Made by a program: the position numbers and the translations under genes | Notes under the pieces: model-generated | What the model saw: only the letters and a program-made list of their open reading frames with translations | Database searches by the model: none | Told to the model about the DNA's origin: nothing | Shown here: positions 17,020 to 24,226 of the stretch, one piece after another | Numbering within the stretch: the stretch's first letter is position 1 | Layout of the letters: every line of letters starts with the position of its first letter | DNA from: UBA1413 sp964567485 | GTDB lineage: Bacteria; Bacteroidota; Bacteroidia; Bacteroidales; Prolixibacteraceae | DNA: 27,139 nt | Direction: 5' to 3' | Assembly: GCA_964567485.1 (NCBI GenBank) | Contig: CAZMMX010000043.1 | Span: 1-27,139 of the forward strand

Positions 17020-18138
17020 TCAGGCTGTTTTCCTGTACTTACGCACAGCCATAAGGGTAAAGGCTGCAGCAATGGCCAGCAGGGCCAGGATATCTCCGCT
17101 GATATCGCTGAAGGTGGAGCCTTTGAGCATGATCATCCGGTTGATGCGCATGATATAAGCGACAGGGTTCAGCAGATTGATCTTCTGGGCCCATAAGGGC
17201 ATACTCTCCATGGGCGTGAAAATGCCGCTCATCAGCATAAAGATAATCAGAAAGAAAAAACCGGCAAACATAAACTGCTGTTGGGTGTCTGAAAAAGTGG
17301 AAATGAACAGGGCCATTCCCAGTGCGGCGATCATGAAAATGAAAGAACAGAGGAAGAGCAGGGGTGCGCTCCCTTCGAAGGGCATGCCAAAGGTCACCAT
17401 GCCCACGATGATTCCCATAGCCAGGTCAAAGAGCCCGATGATCAGGAAAGGGACCATCTTGGCGACGATGAACTGGATTTTTCGCACCGGGGTGACATTG
17501 ATCTGCTCAATGGTGCCGCTCTCCTTCTCCTTGACCATATTCAGGCCTGCCAGCACAAATCCGATGGCGGCCACCAGGATGCCCAGTACCCCGGGGAGCA
17601 TGTAATACTTGTAATTGAGCATCTCGTTGTACCAATAACGGCTGGAGATCTGAATCTGCGGAATAGAGGGAAAGGAGGTAGTGTTCATTTTACGGGCCAG
17701 GAGGTTTATGTTGTAATCCCTGATGACCCCGCTGATATACCCCCAGGAGAGGCTGGCCTGGGAGGCGTTGATGGCATTGGCCGACACCATAAGGCCAGAG
17801 GGAATCCCATTGCCGATGTTTTTCCCGAAATCACCCGGAATCTGAAGGATCAGGTCACACTTTCCCTGGTGCATCTGTTGCTGCGCATCCTCCTCCGATA
17901 ATGAGGAGTGGGTGACGGTGAAAAAGGGCGATCCTTCGAGCTGCGAGACCAGCGCCCGCGATTCGACGCTCCGGTCCCTGTCGATGACAGACATCTTCAC
18001 ATTCCTGATCTCAAAGGTGACCGCTGGAACCAGAATCAGCATCTGAACAATGGGAATGGCAAAAATGGCCTTCCCGATGAACTTGTCCCTGAAGATCTGG
18101 ATGAACTCTTTCCGTATCAGATAGCCTGTCGTTCTCAT
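17020..18138 (-). CDS. ABC-2 type permease of an efflux complex (YbhR/YbhS-like)
   Basis: Inner-membrane half-transporter of 372 residues. One helix near the N-terminus (FAIPIVQMLILVPAVTFEI) is followed by a large periplasmic domain (about 45-175) and a cluster of five helices to the C-terminus, the usual ABC-2 topology. Family signatures include MVKEKESGTIEQINVTPV in the first cytoplasmic loop and GIFTPMESMPLWAQKINLLNPVAYIMRINR near the end. It is the last gene of the efflux series, 16 bp after the other permease; the two resemble each other and would form a heterodimer energised by the two ATPases upstream. Confidence 0.92.
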   Translation of the reverse strand: MRTTGYLIRKEFIQIFRDKFIGKAIFAIPIVQMLILVPAVTFEIRNVKMSVIDRDRSVESRALVSQLEGSPFFTVTHSSLSEEDAQQQMHQGKCDLILQIPGDFGKNIGNGIPSGLMVSANAINASQASLSWGYISGVIRDYNINLLARKMNTTSFPSIPQIQISSRYWYNEMLNYKYYMLPGVLGILVAAIGFVLAGLNMVKEKESGTIEQINVTPVRKIQFIVAKMVPFLIIGLFDLAMGIIVGMVTFGMPFEGSAPLLFLCSFIFMIAALGMALFISTFSDTQQQFMFAGFFFLIIFMLMSGIFTPMESMPLWAQKINLLNPVAYIMRINRMIMLKGSTFSDISGDILALLAIAAAFTLMAVRKYRKTA

Positions 18139-18154
18139 GAATAACCTCCTGCCA

Positions 18155-19264
18155 TTATTGAAGTCTGGTTTTGAAACTTTTAATGCTCAGACCGATAAAG
18201 GCCAGCGTAAACAGGGCCAGGATCAGTGTTTCCTTCCAGATGTAGAGGAAGCCAGTCCCTTTGATCATGATATTCTTGATGATGACGATGAAATAGCGGG
18301 GGGGCATCACGGCACTCACCCACTGGTAAATGTCGGGCATGCTCTCGACCGGGAATATAAATCCCGAGAGCAGCACCGTGGGGAGCATTCCGCCCACCAG
18401 GGTGATAAAGATGGCTTGCTGCATGTTTTTGGCCACTGAAGAGATCAGGATGCCCAGTGAAAGGCTCATCAGGATGTAAAGCATCAGTTCGGCCAGGAGC
18501 AGGAGAAAACTCCCCTTCACGGCCAGTCCGAAGATCAGCCACGAGAGCAGGATGATCAGCAGGGCATCGATAAGAGAGAGGAAGAAATAGGGGATTACTT
18601 TCCCCATGATGATCTGAAAGGGTTTCAGGGGTGAGACCAGCAGCACCTCCATGGTGCCGAACTCCTTTTCGCGGGTCAGGGTAATGGAGGTCATCAGCGC
18701 GCAAATCAGGATCATGATCATGGTGATGAGTCCGGGCACGAACATAAACTGGCTTTTCAGGGAAGGGTTATAGATCATGCGGATTTCAGGCTGCACCAGG
18801 AGGGAGCCGGTGATGGTGCCCGCCGCCAGTTCTCTGTTGAAATCGGCCACGATGGAGGAGATGTATTGGGTGGTTTGGGTCGCCACGTTGGGTTCTGAGG
18901 CATCGGTAATGATATGAAGGGTTGCCGAGCCTTCGCCGGTCAGCTTTTTTTCGAAGCCTTCCTCAAAGATAATGACCGCCCTGGCGTTTTTTCCCCTGAG
19001 GGCCTGGTCGGCCTCAGCATAACTGGTCAGGTCATCGCCTCTGATGAAAAAGCCTGAAGAGGAGATTTTGGCAGCGATTTTCCGCGTCGTCTCATCGTGT
19101 GACAGGTCGAGGAAGGAGACCCGGGCATCCTTTAGTTCGGTACTGATGACAAAACCGAAGAGCAGGGTCAGGATGGTGGGAATCCCGAAGAGGATAATCA
19201 TTGTCAGGTAATCCCTGAAGATGTGGGTGAATTCTTTTTTGACAAATCCTGTAAAGCGGGTCAT
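18155..19264 (-). CDS. ABC-2 type permease of an efflux complex (YbhS/YbhR-like)
   Basis: Second permease of the exporter, 369 residues, with the same plan as its neighbour: N-terminal helix (IILFGIPTILTLLFGFVIST), periplasmic domain, then five helices. The cytoplasmic-loop signature reads TREKEFGTMEVLLVSPLKP, and the late motif GFIFPVESMPDIYQWVSAVMPPRYFIVIIKNIMIKG is typical of ABC-2 drug exporters. Its start overlaps the ATPase stop by four bases, indicating translational coupling. In E. coli the comparable genes are ybhS and ybhR. The exported substrate is unknown. Confidence 0.92.
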   Translation of the reverse strand: MTRFTGFVKKEFTHIFRDYLTMIILFGIPTILTLLFGFVISTELKDARVSFLDLSHDETTRKIAAKISSSGFFIRGDDLTSYAEADQALRGKNARAVIIFEEGFEKKLTGEGSATLHIITDASEPNVATQTTQYISSIVADFNRELAAGTITGSLLVQPEIRMIYNPSLKSQFMFVPGLITMIMILICALMTSITLTREKEFGTMEVLLVSPLKPFQIIMGKVIPYFFLSLIDALLIILLSWLIFGLAVKGSFLLLLAELMLYILMSLSLGILISSVAKNMQQAIFITLVGGMLPTVLLSGFIFPVESMPDIYQWVSAVMPPRYFIVIIKNIMIKGTGFLYIWKETLILALFTLAFIGLSIKSFKTRLQ

Positions 19265-20022
19265 AGGGCGTTTTTTGAGGGGCGGGCGATTTTGACGAAG
19301 ACCTCTTCTACCGAGGAAGCCTGGTAAGCGTTCTTCAGCCGTGCGGGAGTATCGAGGGCCACGATTTTTCCTTCGTTCATGATGGAAATTCTGTCGCAGT
19401 ATTCAGCCTCATCCATGTAGTGGGTGGTCACGAAGACGGTGATTCCCCGTGAGGAAGCTTCATAGATCATCTCCCAGAACTGGCGCCGGGCCACGGGGTC
19501 CACCCCGCCGGTAGGTTCATCGAGGAAGACGATGCGGGGTTCGTGGAGAACAGCCACGGCAAAGGCCAGTTTTTGCTTAAGCCCCAGGGGAAGGTCATCG
19601 ATCAGTCTGTTGCCAAACTCCCCAAAGTTGAGCCGGTCAAGAAGTCGGGCCATCCTTTCCCTGATGAGCTTTTTCTTCATGCCGTAGATGCCGCCGTAAA
19701 GGGTGATGTTCTCCCTGACCGTGAGATCACCGTACAGCGAGAACTTCTGGCACATGTAACCGATGTTCTTTTTGATCTCCTCGGGTTCTCTGAAGGCATC
19801 AAAGCCTGCCACAACCACCTTCCCCGAAGTAGGCTGCGACAGTCCCGACAATATTCTGATGGCGGTGGTCTTACCGGCGCCGTTGGCTCCCAGGAAGCCA
19901 AAGATCTCGCCTTCGTAGACCTCAAAACTGAGATTGTCGTTGGCGGTGAAGCTCCCGAATTTCTTCACCAGGTTGTGCACGATGATGACCGCCCTCTTTT
20001 CCATAAAATTCTCTCTTTGCAT
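19261..20022 (-). CDS. ABC exporter ATPase with LPLG-type signature (YbhF C-terminal-half-like)
   Basis: Cytoplasmic nucleotide-binding subunit of 253 residues. Walker A is GANGAGKTT (45-53), the Q-loop lies in YMCQKFSLYGDLTV, Walker B is IVFLDEPTGGVDP, and the switch His is in TTHYMDEAEYCDRI. The ABC signature is LPLGLKQKLA instead of LSGGQ, the variant I recall from the second half of YbhF-type fused ATPases. The start at 20022 is nine bases after the previous stop; an alternative ATG at 20004 (MEKRAVIIV) has a purine-rich site upstream and could be the real one. It pairs with the preceding ATPase to make an asymmetric dimer. Confidence 0.93.
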   Translation of the reverse strand: MQRENFMEKRAVIIVHNLVKKFGSFTANDNLSFEVYEGEIFGFLGANGAGKTTAIRILSGLSQPTSGKVVVAGFDAFREPEEIKKNIGYMCQKFSLYGDLTVRENITLYGGIYGMKKKLIRERMARLLDRLNFGEFGNRLIDDLPLGLKQKLAFAVAVLHEPRIVFLDEPTGGVDPVARRQFWEMIYEASSRGITVFVTTHYMDEAEYCDRISIMNEGKIVALDTPARLKNAYQASSVEEVFVKIARPSKNAL

Positions 20023-20031
20023 CGGTTACAT

Positions 20032-20952
20032 CTATTCCTGATCGCTGCCCATGAGTTCGAGGAACCGGTCCTCTATGCCAGCGTTGATTTCACTGATGGT
20101 GACCCCGGTGAGGCCCCTGCCCCCGAGAAATGCGGGGAGCAGGAGTTCCTGGCCTTCCGCCGTGAAGGTCACATGAACGGCATCGCCGAAGGGGTAGGCC
20201 GTATGGGTTCCCGGGAACTCCCGCAGGGCGAGGATCAGCGGGTATTTCTCAGCAGCTTTCACGCTGAAGAGTTTCCTGCTGAAGCCTTCCATGACCTTTT
20301 CGGGCCGGTCGGTCATAAGGAGCCTCCCCTCCTGGATCAGCGCCACCCTGTCACAGCGCATGGCCTCATCCATGTATGGAGTGGAGACGACGACCGTGAT
20401 GCCGTGCTCCCTGAGCTGACGGAGCATTTCCCAGAATTCGGTGCGGGAAACGGCATCGACACCAGTGGTAGGCTCATCGAGGACGAGCAAACGTGGCCGG
20501 TGGATCAGGGCACATGAGAGGGCGAGTTTTTGCTTCATCCCCCCGGAAAGCTGTCCCGCCAGCCGCTTTCTGAAAGGCTCGATATGGGAATAGATGTCGC
20601 TGATCAGGTCGTAATTCTCCTTGACAGTGGTTCCGAAGACAGAGGCGTAAAAATTCAGGTTTTCCTCGACCGACAGGTCCATGTAGAGGCTGAACCTTCC
20701 GGGCATATACCCGATCATGGTGCGCAGTTTTCGGTAATCCTTCACGCCATCATACCCCAAGAGAGAAATCGTTCCCTCATCGGGGAGGAAAAGGGTGGTG
20801 ATGATTCTGAAGAGCGTGGTTTTCCCGGCACCGTCGGGGCCGATGAACCCGAAGATCTCCCCTTCGTCAGCATCAAAGGAGATATTCTTCAGGGCTTCAC
20901 GTTCCCCGAACCTCTTTCCGATTCCCCGGGCGATGATGGCTTTTGTCGTCAT
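20032..20952 (-). CDS. ABC exporter ATPase with canonical signature (YbhF N-terminal-half-like)
   Basis: Cytoplasmic nucleotide-binding subunit of 306 residues. Walker A GPDGAGKTT begins at residue 38, the Q-loop region is YMPGRFSLYMDLSV, the signature is the canonical LSGGMKQKLALS, and Walker B is LLVLDEPTTGVDAVSR. The switch His position reads STPYMDEAMRCDRV, with Pro in place of His. About 80 extra C-terminal residues follow the core. Its stop is nine bases before the next ATPase; together they correspond to the single fused YbhF protein of E. coli. The loss of the switch His suggests unequal hydrolysis by the two subunits. Confidence 0.93.
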   Translation of the reverse strand: MTTKAIIARGIGKRFGEREALKNISFDADEGEIFGFIGPDGAGKTTLFRIITTLFLPDEGTISLLGYDGVKDYRKLRTMIGYMPGRFSLYMDLSVEENLNFYASVFGTTVKENYDLISDIYSHIEPFRKRLAGQLSGGMKQKLALSCALIHRPRLLVLDEPTTGVDAVSRTEFWEMLRQLREHGITVVVSTPYMDEAMRCDRVALIQEGRLLMTDRPEKVMEGFSRKLFSVKAAEKYPLILALREFPGTHTAYPFGDAVHVTFTAEGQELLLPAFLGGRGLTGVTISEINAGIEDRFLELMGSDQE

Positions 20953-20953
20953 A

Positions 20954-21832
20954 TCAGAAGATGGCTTCTCCGGGCATCCCCGATTTCAGGGTACCGTCAT
21001 TTTTCACTTCTATGGTCACGGCATAGACCAGGGTGACCCGTTCCTCTTTGGTCTGGATGATCTTAGGGGTGAATTCCGCTTTATCGGCGATGTGGCTGAT
21101 GGTTCCGGGAAAACTCCGGTATCCCTTTTCGCCCTCGTCGATTCTCACGGTACAGGAAGCGCCGGTTTGGAGATTCCCCAGCTGTGCCCCTGAGACATAG
21201 ACTTTTAGGCGGACCACCGAGAGGTCGGCGATTTTCACCAGGGGTCTGCCGGCGGCAGTCATCTCCCCGGCCTCGGCATATTTCTCCAGAATGGTCCCCG
21301 CCAATGGGGCGAGAATGCTACTCCTGCGAATCTGCTCCCCGAGGGTGGCCTTTTTGGCTTCGAGGAGTGCCAATTCCGCGGAAATGGGGCCCTTCTGGGT
21401 GTTGTTGGCGGCTATCTGGCGGCGCAGGACAGCACTCTGGCCTGTCAGGTCGTCGTACTGTTTCTGGGTAGCCGCGTCTTCCTTCAGCATGTTGGCAATT
21501 CGGGAAATGTTCACGTCGAGGTTGGCGATCTGCTGGCTGAGCACCGCATTCTGCGCTTCCACGGGCGTCAGGCGGCTTCTGACACTCATCATAGATGCAT
21601 CGATCTCCCTCATCTGCAGGAAGAAAAGCGTCGTGTCGACCAGGGCAAGAGGAGTTCCGGCCTCTATGGAGGTCCCCTCTCTGACATCGAAGCGGAGGAT
21701 GCGGCCGCTGGTTTCCGCAGAGACCGTCACTTCGGTCACCTCAAAAGTCCCAAAGGCATCAGCCTGGTCTGACTCCTTCTGACATCCGGCCATCGCCAGG
21801 GCGGCGGCCAGCAAAATTAAAAACCGTATCAT
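20954..21832 (-). CDS. HlyD-family periplasmic adaptor lipoprotein of efflux complex (YbhG-like)
   Basis: Membrane-fusion protein linking the inner-membrane permeases to the outer-membrane channel. A lipoprotein signal with Cys17 (LAMAGC) anchors it. After it come a beta/lipoyl half (VTVSAETSGRILRFDVREGTSIEAGTPLALVDT), an alpha-helical coiled-coil hairpin (about 70-165, rich in heptads such as LSQQIANLDVNISRIANML), the second lipoyl half (SSILAPLAGTILEKYAEAGEMTAAG) and a beta-barrel domain. At 292 residues it is a short form, like YbhG. Its start overlaps the TolC-like stop by four bases, and the ATPase begins one base after its own stop. Confidence 0.93.
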   Translation of the reverse strand: MIRFLILLAAALAMAGCQKESDQADAFGTFEVTEVTVSAETSGRILRFDVREGTSIEAGTPLALVDTTLFFLQMREIDASMMSVRSRLTPVEAQNAVLSQQIANLDVNISRIANMLKEDAATQKQYDDLTGQSAVLRRQIAANNTQKGPISAELALLEAKKATLGEQIRRSSILAPLAGTILEKYAEAGEMTAAGRPLVKIADLSVVRLKVYVSGAQLGNLQTGASCTVRIDEGEKGYRSFPGTISHIADKAEFTPKIIQTKEERVTLVYAVTIEVKNDGTLKSGMPGEAIF

Positions 21833-23148
21833 CTGTTTGAATTATTAAGTTGCACACCACTGATATTGAGGTATTCTACCCTGGCCATGACCAGGGAGAT
21901 CTTATGGATTTCGTGGTTGATGAGCGCCTGCTTCTCGGCATTGAGTTCGTTGAGGTAATCGGTGGCGGTGATGGTCCCGTTGGCGTATTGTGATTCCGCA
22001 GCGGCGGTGATTCTCTTCCTGAGGCCGATAATTCCGGCATCGGTTGCCACAAGGGCCTCGAGGCTGGAAATCTCGGCACTCTTAGCCACAAGGAGTCGTT
22101 CGAGGTTTCCGGTCAGGTCCTGTTTGCGCCCTTCCAGCAATTCCTGCTGAAGCGCCACCACCTTCTTCTCATTTTTGATCTTATCCCAATCCCAGATCGT
22201 CCATTTCACCCCGGCACCCACGATATAATAAGGGGCGAATTCATCCTTGAAGAAGTTACTGCCGGGAGGGTTGCCGTATCCCAGGGTGGCGAATCCGAAG
22301 GCTTTGGGCAATCTTTTGCTCCCGATTACCTTTTGTGAGGCCTCCAGATGTTCCTTTTTCAGGTCAAAAATTTCGAGTTCTGGACGGGAGATTTCGCGCG
22401 TGAGGCTGTCATCCACACGGGGAAGCGCCAATACCGTGGTGGTGTCGGTCTCTATTCCCGTTAAATCGGACAATATCCTCAGCAGGGAAGAGTTCCTGAT
22501 CCTGTTCTCGGTCAATTGCTGTTCCAGCCTGAGTTTTTCGGAGGAGAGCACGTCGACGTCGGAAGGCAGGAGGAGTCCGTTTTCCACTGCGGAACCGAGT
22601 GAGGTAATCCTTTTTTCAATGATCTCATGATAGGTGGCCAGCAGTTCCCGTTGCCGGTCCAGCAGGAGCAGATGGAAATAACTGCTGTTGATCTGGCTGC
22701 GCAAAGCGTAAAGATCGGCTTCGGTTTGTTTCATACTGATGTCCAGGGTGGCTTTTTCCAAAGCCCTGGCTCCCTTTACCGCTCCGCCGTCATAGATCAT
22801 CTGGTTGATCTCCAGGTTGACCTTGTATTGTTCGTGGGGCATGGGGGAAATAAGGGAGCCGATTCCCGGGATGGGCAGAGATCCCAATACTCCGGAGAAG
22901 TCGACCACCGAGGAGTTGTAGACCACATTGCCGGAGGCATCAAGGGAGGGGAGCCATTCTTTGGCCAGGGAGGCATCTTTCAACTGCCATACCGCGGCAT
23001 GTACCACCTTCTCCTCAGCAACAGGAGAAGCAGAGCAGGCTTTTTCATAACACTCACCGAGAGTAATCACCCTTTGGCCAAATGATGGGGTCACCCCCGG
23101 TATCAGGCACCACAGAAGAAGTACAGTTTTTATATTAACTCTTGTCAT
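21829..23148 (-). CDS. TolC-family outer-membrane efflux channel
   Basis: Outer-membrane exit duct of the tripartite pump. It has a signal peptide (VLLLWCLIPGVTPSFGQ) and 439 residues made of two repeated halves. Each half has long alpha-helical stretches (ALRSQINSSYFHLLLLDRQRELLATYHEII in the first, EISSLEALVATDAGIIGLRKRITAAAESQYANGTITATDYL in the second) and short beta segments, as in OEP-family proteins. It is the first structural gene after the tetR regulator. In E. coli the comparable YbhGFSR system borrows the housekeeping TolC; here a dedicated channel is encoded in the operon. Confidence 0.92.
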   Translation of the reverse strand: MTRVNIKTVLLLWCLIPGVTPSFGQRVITLGECYEKACSASPVAEEKVVHAAVWQLKDASLAKEWLPSLDASGNVVYNSSVVDFSGVLGSLPIPGIGSLISPMPHEQYKVNLEINQMIYDGGAVKGARALEKATLDISMKQTEADLYALRSQINSSYFHLLLLDRQRELLATYHEIIEKRITSLGSAVENGLLLPSDVDVLSSEKLRLEQQLTENRIRNSSLLRILSDLTGIETDTTTVLALPRVDDSLTREISRPELEIFDLKKEHLEASQKVIGSKRLPKAFGFATLGYGNPPGSNFFKDEFAPYYIVGAGVKWTIWDWDKIKNEKKVVALQQELLEGRKQDLTGNLERLLVAKSAEISSLEALVATDAGIIGLRKRITAAAESQYANGTITATDYLNELNAEKQALINHEIHKISLVMARVEYLNISGVQLNNSNR

Positions 23149-23184
23149 GGCTCGGTTTTGTATGGTCTGATTATCGTAATGTTT

Positions 23185-23218
23185 AAAAAAGATGCAGGGA
23201 CATCATGTCTGCGCCCTG
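23185..23218 (-). terminator. Possible weak terminator or attenuator between tetR and the efflux genes
   Basis: Read on the minus strand, CAGGG (near 23218) can pair with CCCTG (near 23195), with the nested palindrome GACATGATGTC inside, and TTTTTT follows (23190-23185). Stem pairing is imperfect. It could limit read-through from tetR into tolC. The 81-bp region contains no obvious separate promoter, so partial read-through is possible. Confidence 0.35.
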
Positions 23219-23229
23219 AAATGTGTTCA

Positions 23230-23877
23230 TCATGAGGCTGTTGGCGGGGATCCTTCCGAAAGGGGGGCTTGGGTGATGGCCCTGACCATCAGATCGGCGG
23301 CAAATGTTTTCCGCTTTTCGATATAGTCCTCAAATCCGATGCCCCACTTCTCCAGAATGACGGAAATAAGGCCCCGGGCGGCAAAGGGGAAAATGCTCAG
23401 CGAAGCAATGGAAGTCATCAACTGGGGAAAGGCTTCACGGGAAATCTGGTACTTCACAAACTCATCGTGGTGCTGCCTTTCCAGGGTCTCCCACACTCCC
23501 GCAACATTGATATTTTCCAACAGTGCACGGAAACGTTCGGGATGACGGTTCACCTCGTTCAGGATGAAGCCGGGGAGCCGGGGATTGCTTCTGAGCAACT
23601 CAATATGCTCCTTGAAGTAAAACCTGATTTTCTCTTCCAGGGAGAGGTGTTCATCGAAGACCGGGGCAAAACGGCTGAACATCTGATGAGCTACCTTTTC
23701 AAAAACGGCATTGAAAAGACGCTCCTTGGTGCGGTAATAGTAATGGAGCAGGGACTTGTTGATACCGGCCCGGTCGGCGATATCCTGCATGCGGGTACCG
23801 TCCATCCCCTTTTCTATGAAGACCTCGGTGGCGGCATCAAAGATTTTTCCTTCGGTCTGCCTGTCGTTATCTGCCAT
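23230..23877 (-). CDS. TetR/AcrR-family transcriptional regulator of the efflux operon
   Basis: DNA-binding repressor of 215 residues. The N-terminal helix-turn-helix is clear (IFDAATEVFIEKGMDGTRMQDIADRAGINKSLLHYYYRTKERLFNAVF, about residues 11-56). The C-terminal all-helical ligand-binding and dimerisation domain is diverged, as is usual. It is the first gene of the run of efflux genes on the same strand, 81 bp before the TolC-like gene. In E. coli the regulator of ybhGFSR (CecR) is also a TetR protein and the first gene of its operon. An inverted repeat flanking the promoter just upstream suggests autoregulation. The inducer is unknown. Confidence 0.94.
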   Translation of the reverse strand: MADNDRQTEGKIFDAATEVFIEKGMDGTRMQDIADRAGINKSLLHYYYRTKERLFNAVFEKVAHQMFSRFAPVFDEHLSLEEKIRFYFKEHIELLRSNPRLPGFILNEVNRHPERFRALLENINVAGVWETLERQHHDEFVKYQISREAFPQLMTSIASLSIFPFAARGLISVILEKWGIGFEDYIEKRKTFAADLMVRAITQAPLSEGSPPTAS

Positions 23878-23879
23878 TA

Positions 23880-23940
23880 GGTTTGACTTTAAAATTTAAC
23901 CTCAAATTTAAACCATTTTATTTAACTATTTGGTCAAACC
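23880..23940 (-). promoter_or_regulatory. tetR promoter region with inverted-repeat candidate operator
   Basis: On the minus strand, TAAATTTG (23903-23910) matches the TAnnTTTG -7 consensus exactly and sits 26 bp before the tetR start. The eight-base arms GGTTTGAC (23880-23887) and GTCAAACC (23933-23940) are perfect inverted repeats flanking this element. The distal arm itself lies in a small palindrome, TGGT-TTG-ACCA on the minus strand (23931-23941). Three AT-rich copies of ATTTAA also occur at about 12-14 bp spacing. This is the expected position for a TetR operator. Confidence 0.5.
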
Positions 23941-24099
23941 ACAAAAAAAATCAGTCCTGGGTTTTTCCACCTCAATATGGATAGGAAAGGTAGAGGGAGT
24001 GGGGTGAACGAAAAGGAGAATCATGCGTGTGCCGGGAATTAACCGGACTACTTTCTCTAAGCCGTGAAGAGCCTCAGCGCCTATCAAATTGATAAACGA

Positions 24100-24129
24100 T
24101 TTCAGAATGATATGCTATTCTTATTTTTG
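24100..24129 (+). promoter_or_regulatory. Candidate promoter of the hybrid histidine kinase
   Basis: TTTC (24100-24103), close to the -33 TTTG element, is followed after 18 bp by TATTTTTG (24122-24129), a perfect TAnnTTTG match. The predicted transcript would have a leader of about 90 bases before the kinase start at 24227. Spacing and sequence agree with the Bacteroidota housekeeping promoter. Confidence 0.55.
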
Positions 24130-24226
24130 TTACCTTTCCTGCACTTAGGAATTTTATGGACCAACATTTCTGCGTACTAAAAAGAGCATTGAGTCATTTC
24201 AACAGACAGTTCACAACAGGCGCGTT

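Larger units (their letters stand above)
23878..24226. other. Divergent intergenic region between tetR and the hybrid kinase
   Basis: A stretch of 349 bp with no supported gene. The left 60 bp hold the tetR promoter and inverted repeat, and the right 130 bp hold a promoter-like element for the kinase gene. Between about 23945 and 24095 nothing recognisable was seen: no terminator, no small coding frame with support and no RNA gene. Confidence 0.7.

Noticed and set aside
19543..20517. Plus-strand open frame of 324 codons spanning both ABC ATPase genes
   Set aside because: Both ATPases carry intact Walker motifs on the minus strand, and the opposite frame shows only reversed-complement composition.
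23903..23926. Repeated ATTTAA blocks as a possible CRISPR or iteron array
   Set aside because: There are only three short, imperfect copies in an AT-rich promoter region, with no unique spacers and no replication or Cas genes nearby.
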